In this document: positions 1 through 8,219 of the stretch, in pieces
Numbering within the stretch: the first letter of the stretch is position 1
Layout of the letters: every line of letters starts with the position of its first letter
Virus record (IMG/VR): IMGVR_UViG_3300043774_001155
Span: 1 to 43,032 of that record
Length of the DNA: 43,032 bases
Reading direction: 5' to 3' (one strand)
Source: a virus
The notes under the pieces: model-generated
Database searches by the model: none
What the model was told of the DNA's origin: nothing
What the model saw: the letters and a program-made list of their open reading frames with translations, nothing else
Made by a program: the position numbers and the translations under genes

Positions 1-872
1 GATCCTTTAAGTTCTATATGATTAGTAAGAACTTTTGGAACCTGTCCGGTTCCTTCTTCTAATTGTTGAGCTGCTGTGGTTCCACCATCAGAATCATCAT
101 AAGTCATATTTACCAATAATTGAAGATCCAAATTAGTATCCTCGCTAAATTGATTATTGACGTTGATAAAATTTAAGTAGTAATACACATCAATAAAGAC
201 TGAAAAGAAGCTGTCATCGTCTTTCCACGCGTGAGCCGCTATGTCTTGTATAAGATCGTAGTAGTTTCCTCGAGGATTGATCCACGCCTGAGCATCTGCA
301 GTTTCACTATCATTTGAAGCAAATCCCAGTCCTATTTCTTTTGCAACCTCTTTTAGCACTTCATAGCTTGTTCCATTATATGCCTTGCTTATTGGATCGT
401 ACAAATAAGGAACCCAAAGTTCTCCTTCGATGTCAAAGAAAGAATTATTGCCTTCACGGTCTCCACCTTTTTGTCTTACCGATGTAATTCTATAATCATT
501 ACGTATTGGCTTAAAAGCATCATTTTTTGCTCTTACAAAAACAGCCATGCGGTCGCCGTCTTTTGGTATGGCTTCTGATGTAAATGTTTTTGATTTGATA
601 AACGCGCTCAATCTTACAGTAGGAATGAATCCAGTATAGTCAATTTCAAACTTTTCAATTGTATCAATTGAAAACACATAGTTATTAATTTCTATGAACG
701 GATAGTCTGAACCAATTTTCTTTGAAATTTTTCTACTTTTATCCTGGCCTTCTTGTCCAATTTCTTTTGCGGCAGGACTGGTACCAGTGTCAAGGTCATT
801 AATTTCCATAGTGTCTAGCACTACGGTTGGGTCTAGCAAGGACCTAATGATGGATTTTTCCTGTTGAGGCAT
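1..872 (-). CDS. Baseplate hub-like protein (C-terminus cut by window edge)
   Basis: An open frame runs without a stop from an ATG at 872 to the left edge, giving 290 residues with the C-terminus missing. Residues roughly 190-260 contain the pattern SYEVLKEVAKEIGLGFASND, then a tryptophan-containing stretch and a region rich in Tyr and Phe. That arrangement is typical of gp27/gpD-type baseplate hub proteins of contractile tails. The gene starts 2 bases after the stop of a gp53/LysM-like gene, which fits a baseplate operon. Visible: the frame and motif. Inferred: the hub role. It could instead be another baseplate component. Confidence 0.55.
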   Translation of the reverse strand, partial: MPQQEKSIIRSLLDPTVVLDTMEINDLDTGTSPAAKEIGQEGQDKSRKISKKIGSDYPFIEINNYVFSIDTIEKFEIDYTGFIPTVRLSAFIKSKTFTSEAIPKDGDRMAVFVRAKNDAFKPIRNDYRITSVRQKGGDREGNNSFFDIEGELWVPYLYDPISKAYNGTSYEVLKEVAKEIGLGFASNDSETADAQAWINPRGNYYDLIQDIAAHAWKDDDSFFSVFIDVYYYLNFINVNNQFSEDTNLDLQLLVNMTYDDSDGGTTAAQQLEEGTGQVPKVLTNHIELKG

Positions 873-874
873 TC

Positions 875-1483
875 TTACCTATTTATGCGATTTTTAATGA
901 GCTTTGCCAAAAACTCACTTTTGCTAAGTGGTTCTTCACACTCATTACCGTTTTTACTAACATTTGGCCCAAAGAAGATCTTACCACCACGGATCTCAAT
1001 TTCTTGGTCTCCGATATTTGCAAAGTTTGGTGGAAGCGGCGGCGCTGTTTTACTAGCATCGGCTTTCTTGGGTTTATTTCTCTTATCAAATTTACCCAGA
1101 GTTGGATCCAGTTTGGATTCTTTTTCTGGTTGAATATATTGATTACGAATATCAAGTTTTTGTTGATCATTTGCTCCTTCTGAATTTAAGTTCATTCGAG
1201 CATAGAGTAAGTCGGGAACAAATAGTAGATCACCAATATCAATAGTAAACGGATTGCTAATGTCATTAAACTTTAGCATTTTTTCTACATTATCAACTGA
1301 TCCTAATGCAACTTGGGAAATTATATCAACTCTCATGGCAGTTTCATCGCTAACTAAATAATAGTTAGTCATTGGTTGATCTACAACCAAATTAAGAGAC
1401 TGTTTTGTTAAGTCAATAATAACCGTGCCATCCTCTTTTTCAAAGATGGGTTTTTTGTCAATGGTATTTGGTAAATTGATCAT
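875..1483 (-). CDS. Baseplate wedge gp53-like protein with LysM-like segment
   Basis: 202 residues, ATG start. Residues about 40-95 read like the T4 gp53/LysM-like fold: a variable-loop region, then NVEKMLKFNDISNP, an Ile-Asp-Ile-Gly-Asp turn and LLFVPD, the usual 'work out where on the axis, then store at position' LysM signature (ND..NP...G..L.IP). The C-terminal half is Lys/Pro-rich linker ending in a short conserved-looking tail. In T4, gp53 joins baseplate wedges around the hub. The gene is 1 base from the large structural gene upstream and 2 bases from the hub-like gene downstream, supporting a baseplate module. Length is close to T4 gp53 (196 aa). Confidence 0.6.
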   Translation of the reverse strand: MINLPNTIDKKPIFEKEDGTVIIDLTKQSLNLVVDQPMTNYYLVSDETAMRVDIISQVALGSVDNVEKMLKFNDISNPFTIDIGDLLFVPDLLYARMNLNSEGANDQQKLDIRNQYIQPEKESKLDPTLGKFDKRNKPKKADASKTAPPLPPNFANIGDQEIEIRGGKIFFGPNVSKNGNECEEPLSKSEFLAKLIKNRINR

Positions 1484-1484
1484 A

Positions 1485-3656
1485 TTAATCTTTCTTAGGT
1501 TCAGCTTTTGCGTAGCCTAAGCCCCACTTAGCTCCAATTTTACTTGACGTTCTTTTGAACGCGTTAAGAGTATTATTTAAGGCACGGTCAACATCTCGGG
1601 GGTCTCCTGCTAACACAGTTTTTTGCGTTGTAAATCTTCCGCCTGGAGTAGTTCTTCCGTTTCGATTTGCTCCATTTCCGCCATTTGAGCTTGACCCATT
1701 TGGATTGTTGGCTCCAAGTCTTCTCTTATTTTGTCCGCCTCCAGTAGCAGAATCAACTTTTGACATACTAGTGGACGAAATAGATTCTTCGTATCCCGGA
1801 GGCAGAGAATAAAGTCGCCCACCACCGCCGTTAAACATAGATTCAATAGCATCTCGGTCTCTCGGCATTCCGTGTTCCAATGAAATTGTTGCTTTCATTT
1901 CTGTCGGAAAGTCATCTGGCCCAAGTTCCTCATTAAACTCAATTTTAACACCGGTACAAATAAGGTTTCCAATTACCATCATAGGGTTAAACGGGTTGCC
2001 TACAGTTACGTGCCATTCTCCAACCGGATCTCCGGTAAGAATAGCTTTTAAACCGGATACGTGTCCTCCAGGTGTTTTGTTACTGTTCATATATGCTTTT
2101 GCGCCCCCTGCGGCAAGGGATTTTAGAGCTTCTATTGGATTCTGCATAGCAGAAAAAAGAAAGTCGCTGATTGCACTAGCAGCTTTTGAGAATTGGTCGG
2201 TAACTGCATCTAAAAATTTAACAGGATCTCCACTCATCCAAGCAGCTCGCCCGGCCGGTCCTCCAAGGAACGGCGCTGTTTGTCCAGGAGAACCTGGACG
2301 GAAACGGTTAGCACCGCCCCAGAAGTTGGCGGTTGCTGAGGTAAGTACTAATATGTTTGACATAATATCCAGCATAGCAGCTTTGGTGTTAATGCCGCCA
2401 ATACTACGAGCTTCGTATTCAAAAACAAGCTCAATTTTATGAGCAAATTTCAAGCCTCTTTCACGAGCCTTAGTACTATCAATAACGTTGACGTTACCAA
2501 TGATTTTGTTATTCCATGTACCTTCTGTATAAGGATCTGGCGGCGCTCCTGCGTTAGGGTTGGTTGTACTGTTGTAATCACCTGAGATCAAACCTACCCA
2601 TTTTGCAACACCAGACATCGGCCCAGCACCAGCATCACCAGGTGAAGCCGGGGATACCACGTTCATTTCAGACTTAATATCTTTCCAGTTTAGGCCTGAT
2701 TCAATTCCACCAAGTATTGAGGAGATTTTGTTGCCTGTTGCCTCACCTAACCAGGTTATTGCCTGTGCTACAGGCAGTAACTGTGCAGGTGTATAGTCTT
2801 GTTTTTGGGCGTGATTTTCTCCAGCAGCTTCAAGGTTATCTGAGGTAGGATATGGGTATCTTCTAAGAGTTACAAGGTAGTTATTGGGAATCTTTTGCCA
2901 ATACTTACAATATGCAAAATCTTGGAACCTATACGGTCTACGGTCAGCATTGTCTTTTTCTTGACTCCAAGCTACAATTTCTGAAACTGATGGTGATTTA
3001 TATCGATGCGCCTTATCAGCATTTGCCTCATCAATTTCATACCATCTTGGTTGATTTTCCTGGTCAAATAATTTTGCTAGATAGTTTTGATCTTTAGTAC
3101 CTCTAAATTGTTGGAATCCAATATAGGCATTCGGATTCATAATTGAAGGAACACCTTTAAAGGTATCAATACCCGGATATGCTTTAATTTGATCGGCAGT
3201 CATTCCTTGAGTAGAAACACGGTTTCCATTACCTGTTGTGTCACCCGGGTCTTCGGTAACAACAAAACCGTCAACAAGCGGTTCGGCGTCAAATGCGCTA
3301 AAACTTAATACGTTATCAAAGGCACCCCAAATAAGTCGAGGGTCGGTTGGTTCAAAAATTGTAGGATTTGAATTTCCGCCTTGACCGTTATTCGTGGCAT
3401 TTGAGTTATTATTTGCATTTTGAAGAGGCTGATAGCCTTCAACGTTCTGCAACAAAAAGTCTACACTGATTTCTTCAATTACGCTACTCAACCCTGCATT
3501 AGGATCTGCCGGTGGTGTAGGTGTGTTTGGAGGGCCGCCACCTGAATTAGGAGTAGCAGCCTCTTTAACTGCAGCAGCAATCTTTGGGTCTGACGACTCA
3601 TAATAAACACGGTTTGCCTCGCGTTTAACAAATTTGTATAACTTACTATCAGCCAT
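1485..3656 (-). CDS. Large tail/baseplate structural protein
   Basis: 723 residues from the ATG (MADSKLYKFVKR). An upstream in-frame TTG at 3683 exists but lies inside the divergent promoter region, so I prefer 3656. The N-terminal 130 residues are Pro/Asn/Gly-rich. The middle holds Ala-rich segments that may be helical. Around residues 560-640 there is a beta-rich block (EWHVTVGNPFNPMMVIGNL, then FPTEMKATISLEHGMPRDRD) of the type seen in phage tail-tube or baseplate proteins. A Gly/Asn-rich linker and a basic C-terminus follow. Position directly upstream of gp53-like and hub-like genes supports a virion role. The exact T4 counterpart is not clear. Confidence 0.5.
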   Translation of the reverse strand: MADSKLYKFVKREANRVYYESSDPKIAAAVKEAATPNSGGGPPNTPTPPADPNAGLSSVIEEISVDFLLQNVEGYQPLQNANNNSNATNNGQGGNSNPTIFEPTDPRLIWGAFDNVLSFSAFDAEPLVDGFVVTEDPGDTTGNGNRVSTQGMTADQIKAYPGIDTFKGVPSIMNPNAYIGFQQFRGTKDQNYLAKLFDQENQPRWYEIDEANADKAHRYKSPSVSEIVAWSQEKDNADRRPYRFQDFAYCKYWQKIPNNYLVTLRRYPYPTSDNLEAAGENHAQKQDYTPAQLLPVAQAITWLGEATGNKISSILGGIESGLNWKDIKSEMNVVSPASPGDAGAGPMSGVAKWVGLISGDYNSTTNPNAGAPPDPYTEGTWNNKIIGNVNVIDSTKARERGLKFAHKIELVFEYEARSIGGINTKAAMLDIMSNILVLTSATANFWGGANRFRPGSPGQTAPFLGGPAGRAAWMSGDPVKFLDAVTDQFSKAASAISDFLFSAMQNPIEALKSLAAGGAKAYMNSNKTPGGHVSGLKAILTGDPVGEWHVTVGNPFNPMMVIGNLICTGVKIEFNEELGPDDFPTEMKATISLEHGMPRDRDAIESMFNGGGGRLYSLPPGYEESISSTSMSKVDSATGGGQNKRRLGANNPNGSSSNGGNGANRNGRTTPGGRFTTQKTVLAGDPRDVDRALNNTLNAFKRTSSKIGAKWGLGYAKAEPKKD

Positions 3657-3663
3657 GCATCGC

Positions 3664-3724
3664 TTATTTTTTCTATATATCAAAGCTTTTTTTGAACGGT
3701 GCCATTGAATATATAGAAAAAAGC
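3664..3724. promoter_or_regulatory. Divergent promoter pair, inverted GATATATAG/GAATATATAG
   Basis: Between the leftward structural gene (3656) and the rightward small gene (3732) lie two near-identical elements in opposite orientation. On the minus strand TTTGATATATAGAAAAAA covers about 3667-3684; on the plus strand ATTGAATATATAGAAAAAA covers about 3704-3722. Together they form an imperfect inverted repeat with about 19 bases between the arms. Each arm resembles the AT-rich motif found upstream of other genes here and recalls the T4 late promoter TATAAATA. Read as one promoter per direction; function is inferred. Confidence 0.55.
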
Positions 3725-3731
3725 TATAAAC

Positions 3732-3998
3732 ATGATTAAGTCATACAACGATTTCCACAAAGTAAACGAGGAAGAAGAAGGCAGAATGTATCTTCAGGAT
3801 CTTGATGAAATTTCTGCATATGCAAGACAGATCCGTGAATTGGTAGCTCCACAAGATGAGCTTGAAGCATGGGTACAAGACAAGATTGTAATTGCTCACC
3901 ATAATATGGATGCAATTCTTGGTTATCTCAAGTCTTTGGAAAAAGGTGGAACTAATTCTACCTCTCCAGATACAGGGACTAACATAAACTTTAAGTAA
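3732..3998 (+). CDS. Small conserved phage protein, rightward, CTS-like start
   Basis: 88 residues, acidic and mostly helical. It begins MIKSYNDFHKVNEEEE, resembling the T4 capsid-targeting pattern (aromatic-x2-Phe...x-Glu). The core (residues ~18-70) contains DLDEISAYARQIRELV and LEAWVQDKIVIAHHNM, a pattern I associate with small T4-like phage proteins that have an EAWVQxKI-type helix. It is one of only two rightward genes in the window, driven from the divergent promoter. Its stop overlaps the next start (TAATG). Function unknown; a prohead or virion role is a guess. Confidence 0.65.
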   Translation: MIKSYNDFHKVNEEEEGRMYLQDLDEISAYARQIRELVAPQDELEAWVQDKIVIAHHNMDAILGYLKSLEKGGTNSTSPDTGTNINFK

Positions 3999-4150
3999 TG
4001 AAAAGGGTTTTCCGTTTTGGAAAAAGTATGATGCCTAAGATAGAAAAGCCGAAAAGCGTTCTTTCTAAAAAGCCGCGTCCTTTTCGTCGCATGAAAATGG
4101 CAAAGATCAAACTGGAAACGCTTGATTTGCAAAAGGATCTAAATGATTAA
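3998..4150 (+). CDS. 50-aa very basic protein
   Basis: A short frame starts at the ATG of a TAATG overlap with the preceding gene and ends at TAA 4148-4150, where it overlaps the convergent gene's stop by 4 bases. The product is Arg/Lys-rich (MKRVFRFGKSMMPKIEKPKS, then KKPRPFRRMKMAKIK) with a short acidic tail. The translational coupling and lack of intergenic sequence argue that it is real. A basic peptide of this size could bind nucleic acid or line a prohead, but nothing in the sequence decides this. Confidence 0.55.
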   Translation: MKRVFRFGKSMMPKIEKPKSVLSKKPRPFRRMKMAKIKLETLDLQKDLND

Positions 4151-4596
4151 TCTTCGACTGGCAAATTATGAATCCATCTAAATAGGCTGCTCTCTAGCAT
4201 TTGGCAATCCATAATGTGGATTTTCTTTACGCAAGGAAAGAGGGCCACTCCATTAAACAGCTCATAATAATCTTCATCGTGGTGTTCCTCTGTTAGGAAT
4301 ACCACATCTTTGATTTCAGTATTTTCATTTACATAGAATACAATGAAACGAATAATCGCCTCATTGAGATCTGGGTTTGAGTATATGATTGAATACGCCC
4401 GATTAGCACGGGAAACATTTCGGATTTGTGTTTTAATCTCTTCATTGACAAGGAAACTTGCATACGGATCTAGAGTTTCTGGAGAGTACCCCATATTTTC
4501 TATAATTTCCGACACCGAGATGACGTGTTGCTTTCTCATATTTAAGAAAGCTTTTTTCAGCTTTTCGCGCTCAGCTCTTGTTATGTAAAGATTCAT
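4147..4596 (-). CDS. Hypothetical protein, 149 aa
   Basis: ATG start preceded by a leader with GTAAAC and a GTGAATATATTAAG promoter-like motif. The N-terminal 60 residues look helical and charged (REKLKKAFLNMRKQHVIS). The C-terminal half alternates strands and acids (DVVFLTEEHHDEDYYELFNG), ending in a Trp-containing segment. The fold looks like a small alpha/beta protein. I recognise no family. It ends convergently against the rightward 50-aa gene with a 4-base overlap and has no room for a terminator. Confidence 0.6.
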   Translation of the reverse strand: MNLYITRAEREKLKKAFLNMRKQHVISVSEIIENMGYSPETLDPYASFLVNEEIKTQIRNVSRANRAYSIIYSNPDLNEAIIRFIVFYVNENTEIKDVVFLTEEHHDEDYYELFNGVALFPCVKKIHIMDCQMLESSLFRWIHNLPVED

Positions 4597-4612
4597 ATGT
4601 TTACGGCTTTCT

Positions 4613-4623
4613 TAATATATTCA
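4613..4623 (-). promoter_or_regulatory. Promoter-like motif GTGAATATATTA
   Basis: On the minus strand GTGAATATATTAAG lies about 20 bases upstream of the ATG at 4596 and overlaps the stop codon of the gene behind it. It matches the GAATATA core seen at 6575, 23555, 27671 and 41616. Predicted by motif recurrence only. Confidence 0.4.
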
Positions 4624-4953
4624 CGCCGTTTTGATGGCCGTTTTTTCAGCTTTACGAGCGGCCTTTTTTGCATCCCTTTCATCCTGGATTTTTTTGTTCT
4701 TATCCATAACCTCGGTTGCCTCTTCTCGTGTATAACCACTTTCCATCAGCACTGTTAGTTCTTTTGACCATCTCTCAGCCTCTTCATTAATACGGCGATT
4801 TTCGTCCTCTTGAGCTTTAAGAAGCAGTAATTGCTTTACGTACTCTCTTTTACGTTTCTTAATCTCATCCAATTGAGCCTTTGACATGGTTTTTTCCAAC
4901 TTATGAAGACCCATTTGTTTTTCTGCCATTCGGCGCTCTCTTCTATTTTGCAT
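4621..4953 (-). CDS. Charged coiled-coil protein, 110 aa
   Basis: Very rich in Lys, Arg, Glu and Ala with almost no aromatic residues. Nearly the whole length is predicted helix: residues 1-60 hold heptad-like patterns (MGLHKLEKTMSKAQLDEI, KKRKREYVKQLLLLKAQ) and the tail is Ala/Lys-rich (AKKAARKAEKTAIKTA). Between them is a UBA-like stretch (VLMESGYTREEATEVMDK). It overlaps the 3' end of the NUDIX gene by 11 bases, suggesting translational coupling. No catalytic motif. A nucleic-acid-binding or scaffold role is possible but unproven. Confidence 0.6.
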   Translation of the reverse strand: MQNRRERRMAEKQMGLHKLEKTMSKAQLDEIKKRKREYVKQLLLLKAQEDENRRINEEAERWSKELTVLMESGYTREEATEVMDKNKKIQDERDAKKAARKAEKTAIKTA

Positions 4954-5479
4954 TCTTGAAAGATTTTTGATACATTATATTAAAAAGACGAAGGAATGAA
5001 CCAAGAACTAGGAGCTCGTTTGTTTGTAAAGCCTCATTTACATCCAACATTTCCAATTTTGATAATTGTTCTTGAGGAGTTCCGTCTCCAATGGCGGGTT
5101 GTTGTTCTTTGCCAGTTACATCAACCGCAAATGTAGGAATAACACGGTCAGTATCCTTTGAATCGTGGAATCCGCCTAGATAAGTCCATTTTTCTAGAGA
5201 ATCGCCTTTCATATCAAAACCACCTTCTTCTAGAAGTTCGCGAACTGCTGTGGCAAGGGTGTCTTCATCACTTACCTCAATTGAACCAGTAATAAGAGTA
5301 TTTGCATAGCCCCCTTCACGAAACTGGTTATACTCTTTTAAGATGCCTAATTTGTCGACAATTCTATTTTCATCAACCGTATAAGGCAATACAGCCACGG
5401 AAGGTATTTTGATATGTAGTCCGCTTTTTCCGGCAAACTGCACAAAATCAAAGTACTCGGTTTCAGCTAAAACTTTCAT
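4943..5479 (-). CDS. NUDIX hydrolase
   Basis: 178 residues. The NUDIX box is visible at about residues 66-88: GSIEVSDEDTLATAVRELLE followed by EGGF. It fits E-x7-REUxEExGU exactly; the leading Gly is one residue further away than in the consensus. NUDIX enzymes cleave nucleoside diphosphates linked to another group (ADP-ribose, dNTPs, capped RNA), and T4-like phages carry several. The segment GGFHDSKDTDRVIPTFAVDV resembles ADP-ribose pyrophosphatase-type members. Substrate cannot be told from sequence. It overlaps both neighbours (17 bases upstream, 11 downstream). Confidence 0.85.
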   Translation of the reverse strand: MKVLAETEYFDFVQFAGKSGLHIKIPSVAVLPYTVDENRIVDKLGILKEYNQFREGGYANTLITGSIEVSDEDTLATAVRELLEEGGFDMKGDSLEKWTYLGGFHDSKDTDRVIPTFAVDVTGKEQQPAIGDGTPQEQLSKLEMLDVNEALQTNELLVLGSFLRLFNIMYQKSFKNAK

Positions 5480-6020
5480 TCTTTGTTGGTTTTTTTCTTG
5501 TGTTCACTTGTTTAATACGTGCTTTAAGCAGATTTTTAATCTGCGCCATCATGTTTTCCTGGTCAATAGTTGATACCAAATAGTCTCCTATGATATCTGC
5601 GCCATCTGGAAATTCTCCAATCATAACTTTAAGAAGATCTTCAGAAGGCATGTCCACGCCTATAGTTACTTCAAGCTTTACTTGCTTCTTTTTGCTCATT
5701 TGAAGCAAATCGTGAATTGGGTGTAAAGATGTGGGCGTTGGTTGCACCATCGGACTTGGCGCTGGATTCTCTTTTTTTACAGGAGCGGGCGCGGGTTTTG
5801 GCTTTGGTGCTCCAGAAGTTATGGGAATCGGAGGATTCGCGCCAGGAGCTACCGGCAGAATCCAATCTCCAATTAAAGAGGAATTGCATTGGCTTCCGTC
5901 TTGAAAGATCAACCATTCAATGTTGTCCTCGACGAAAGTATCAATCACTGTTACTAGCTTTCCTTCATAGTCGCCTTTGATCCACTGAAAAACTTGAGAT
6001 TCTTGAGTTATATTTTCCAT
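5463..6020 (-). CDS. Hypothetical protein, 185 aa, SH3-like N-terminus and Pro-rich linker
   Basis: Start chosen at the ATG at 6020 (MENITQESQVFQWIKGDYEG), 4 bases after the stop of the gene behind it. The frame stays open further back to 6269, but that part lies over another convincing gene. Residues ~10-50 look like a small beta-barrel (GKLVTVIDTFVEDNIEWLIF). A Pro/Ala/Lys linker (PKPKPAPAPVKKENPAPSP) separates it from a C-terminal alpha/beta domain (KLEVTIGVDMPSEDLLKVM) ending in a basic tail. No recognised family. It overlaps the NUDIX gene start by 17 bases. Confidence 0.55.
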   Translation of the reverse strand: MENITQESQVFQWIKGDYEGKLVTVIDTFVEDNIEWLIFQDGSQCNSSLIGDWILPVAPGANPPIPITSGAPKPKPAPAPVKKENPAPSPMVQPTPTSLHPIHDLLQMSKKKQVKLEVTIGVDMPSEDLLKVMIGEFPDGADIIGDYLVSTIDQENMMAQIKNLLKARIKQVNTRKKPTKNESFS

Positions 6021-6024
6021 TTTG

Positions 6025-6351
6025 TTAGATTTTGATCCATTTGTTGTATTCGGTAATGTATTCTCTTGCCCATTCCGGGATTGGTTTTTGAACAGCCCAG
6101 CCCATAATTTCCTGACGAAACCCTTCAAGGAATTCTTTGATTCCTCTTTCGTAATCTCCGCTGGTTTCTTGGTTAAGTGCGGAAACTGGCTTCCTAAAGG
6201 TATGCCTTGTTTCGGCGACTCTCCAGAAAAAGTATCTTGCGTTTCCGATATCATCGTATCCGTATTCAATTGTTAATTGTTCCCATCCTTCTGGATGAAG
6301 TGGAAACTCTCCCTGATCTTGTAATTCATCAAAGTCTTTATGATACGGCAT
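6025..6351 (-). CDS. Hypothetical protein, 108 aa
   Basis: ATG start overlapping the gene behind it by 14 bases. Rich in aromatic residues: EGWEQLTIEYGYDD, ARYFFWRVAETRHTF, then a helical C-terminus with Trp at several positions (IMGWAVQKPIPEWAREYI). The frame is well filled with conserved-looking aromatic and acidic positions and the C-terminal half overlaps no other credible gene. The longer alternative of the downstream gene in this region is rejected for that reason. Function unknown; early-gene-type small phage protein. Confidence 0.6.
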   Translation of the reverse strand: MPYHKDFDELQDQGEFPLHPEGWEQLTIEYGYDDIGNARYFFWRVAETRHTFRKPVSALNQETSGDYERGIKEFLEGFRQEIMGWAVQKPIPEWAREYITEYNKWIKI

Positions 6352-6553
6352 CTTCTTTTGAGGTTTCCAGTTTTGCCTGTTCCTCGAGTGCCTGTACCAT
6401 CATTTCCATGACTTCACCTCGAGTAGTGCCGTGGGTTTCTGCCATTGCTTCAATGTCTTGACGCATCATGCGAATGTTTCCTCCTGCCGTTTTTTCTCCG
6501 TGGTTAAGCTGGATGATGATGCTATCCCAGTCGTCGTATTGTCTGTTGCTCAT
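6338..6553 (-). CDS. Hypothetical protein, 71 aa
   Basis: First gene of a transcription unit: a GAATATAAATAAAG promoter-like element and a terminator of the previous unit lie just upstream. The product is acidic and helical (DDWDSIIIQLNHGEKTAGG, then MRQDIEAMAETHGTTRGEVM, a possible small HTH-like pair of helices). No family recognised. It overlaps the next gene by 14 bases. Confidence 0.6.
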   Translation of the reverse strand: MSNRQYDDWDSIIIQLNHGEKTAGGNIRMMRQDIEAMAETHGTTRGEVMEMMVQALEEQAKLETSKEDAVS

Positions 6554-6574
6554 ATTTGTTATAGTTTTCTTTAT

Positions 6575-6582
6575 TTATATTC
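6575..6582 (-). promoter_or_regulatory. T4-late-like promoter motif GAATATAAATA
   Basis: Minus strand reads GCGAATATAAATAAAG, containing TATAAATA, the T4 late promoter consensus, about 22 bases from the ATG at 6553. It sits directly downstream of an intrinsic terminator, so it would start a new transcript. Best single match to the T4 late consensus in the window. Confidence 0.6.
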
Positions 6583-6607
6583 GCTTGTAGAAAAAAGTTT
6601 CAGGGCA

Positions 6608-6633
6608 CAAAAAAGCTGACTTATGAGTCAGCT
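6608..6633 (-). terminator. Intrinsic terminator after the 514-aa gene
   Basis: Perfect 8-bp stem AGCTGACT / AGTCAGCT around a 4-base loop (6614-6633), followed on the minus strand by TTTTTT (6613-6608). It lies 7 bases past the stop of the leftward gene ending at 6640. Confidence 0.85.
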
Positions 6634-6639
6634 CTGTAA

Positions 6640-8184
6640 TTATTTGCCAGAAGATCTTTGTTGGAATAGTGATTCGATTTTTGCCTTAGTGCCTGATGGA
6701 TCTTGTACCATGTTTCCAATGTAGTTTTTACCTTCGAATTCAAGGCCTGCCTGTTTGCTACTTGTAGTAGCAGCTCTTAACCTTATTTCATATGCAGAGT
6801 CTCCTATGCATACATAGTAGAAAAGTACAATATCCAATCGTGTGGCTGCATCTAAAATAGCCAAATTTGTTTCTTTGCTATCAAATCCACCTATTAAGAG
6901 CGAGAATTGGTTCCCTACTTTCACCTCTTCAACATCGGCGGATCCTTTGTTAGAACCTGTTACTTTGAAGTACGGCGGATTCACTGCAGCGTTACCTGCT
7001 TTAAGCCCAAACATTAAAATTCTGAGAAGATTACTATCTAGGTCTTCCGGACTATTTTTTGGAAGCGTGAGCAAATGATATGTAAGTTTTATCGCAGCAA
7101 GCTTATCTATCAAATTCTTTGGTTTAATAGCATTCACGTCGCTTGGGCTGTAGTTTACCGTTATTCCCGATGAAGACGCAGCGTCTTTCATCTTTTGTTG
7201 ATAACTCATGATTTCCGATTTAAGCCAATCAGAATCATTTTCTTTTGCAAGATCGTCTTTTGTTAAATTGTATTTTGCGTCTCCCGGAGAAATTGATTTT
7301 AGGAATTCCTTTGCCCTACCCAACCTAGCCACTTGTTGTTTAAGAGATATCGCAACAATTGAACCGTACGCTTCCGAGTTTGAAGAACGCGGCGTCAAAG
7401 TGTCATTGAACAGAAGATTCAATTCAGCAACTGTCTGGGCATTTGATATGTGTTGTAGAGCGTTTGCTTTTGCTGATGCATCTACCAGATAAACATCGCC
7501 CGGGCACCAGTTATCAGGAGAAAGCCCTGTGAGCTTTCGAGCCGCATCTCGTGCAGCACCGAGAACTGTTTTTCTGTCCATTCTATATCCAGCGTTCTTA
7601 AATGCTGATAGTGCGTTTGCGCAAGACTTCCATTGATTGGCAAGGCTTACAAGTTCTTTGTCCGAAGAATCAAACCCTAACAGCCATGCTCTAATTTTAT
7701 CAATGTAAACTTGACTAAGATCATCGGCAGGAATGTTACTAACTAGAGCAGCGGCGTCTTCCTCATCTATTGAGGAAAGATCTACATCTTGATTGTAGTA
7801 AAAATAGACCACCATAAGTTCTTTGGTGTCAGTATCTCCTGCTTTTGAAGTGCTAGTAAAGACTCCTGTTTTTTGAAGTTTTGTTAGTGGAATTTCTTCC
7901 TTTCCAACTTTCAAAAATGGGCCTTTTGCACTAATTTCTGCGCCCCCTCCAATATAAGCAATGATTTCTTCTAGATTAGAAATGTCTGACACTCTAAACG
8001 ATGAGACTCTGAAGCTTTTTTGAAATTCTGGATCTACTTTGAGTTCTTTTTCACGATCTTTTAAGAAAACCTGGAACATCTTGCGATACTTTCCCCCGCC
8101 CTTTACCCACTGAGCGGGCGCCATTGCACTTTCATACAATGCACCTTCATTTAACACCCAACTTTTGTAGTCTAGCAAGCCCAT
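6640..8184 (-). CDS. Conserved phage protein, 514 aa, CTS-like start
   Basis: Begins MGLLDYKSWVLNEGALYES, which fits the T4 capsid-targeting pattern with a possible V-x-E cleavage site. A central segment (~residues 225-285) reads NWCPGDVYLVDASA, then ELNLLFNDTL and GSIVAISLKQQ. I associate that order with a family of T4-like phage proteins of unknown function. The spacing of the acidic residue and S-x-K could be a remnant or variant of a PD-(D/E)xK nuclease core, but I would not call that. The C-terminus is beta-rich (AYEIRLRAATTSSKQAGLEF). Likely packaged or virion-associated; it closes a transcription unit with a strong terminator. Confidence 0.55.
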   Translation of the reverse strand: MGLLDYKSWVLNEGALYESAMAPAQWVKGGGKYRKMFQVFLKDREKELKVDPEFQKSFRVSSFRVSDISNLEEIIAYIGGGAEISAKGPFLKVGKEEIPLTKLQKTGVFTSTSKAGDTDTKELMVVYFYYNQDVDLSSIDEEDAAALVSNIPADDLSQVYIDKIRAWLLGFDSSDKELVSLANQWKSCANALSAFKNAGYRMDRKTVLGAARDAARKLTGLSPDNWCPGDVYLVDASAKANALQHISNAQTVAELNLLFNDTLTPRSSNSEAYGSIVAISLKQQVARLGRAKEFLKSISPGDAKYNLTKDDLAKENDSDWLKSEIMSYQQKMKDAASSSGITVNYSPSDVNAIKPKNLIDKLAAIKLTYHLLTLPKNSPEDLDSNLLRILMFGLKAGNAAVNPPYFKVTGSNKGSADVEEVKVGNQFSLLIGGFDSKETNLAILDAATRLDIVLFYYVCIGDSAYEIRLRAATTSSKQAGLEFEGKNYIGNMVQDPSGTKAKIESLFQQRSSGK

Positions 8185-8219
8185 TCTGGTTATATTTCTT
8201 TTTGTTTTATGGTTACCTT

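Noticed and set aside
1996-2442. Rightward 148-aa frame over the large structural gene
   Set aside because: Shadow of the leftward gene; composition is Pro/Ser/Ala-rich with no recognisable pattern.
6021-6269. N-terminal extension of the 185-aa protein
   Set aside because: It covers the convincing 108-aa gene in another frame; the ATG at 6020 sits 4 bases past that gene's stop.
8185-8205. GAAATATAAC near the start of the 514-aa gene as a promoter
   Set aside because: It lies within 15 bases of the ATG, too close to serve as a -10 element with a normal leader.
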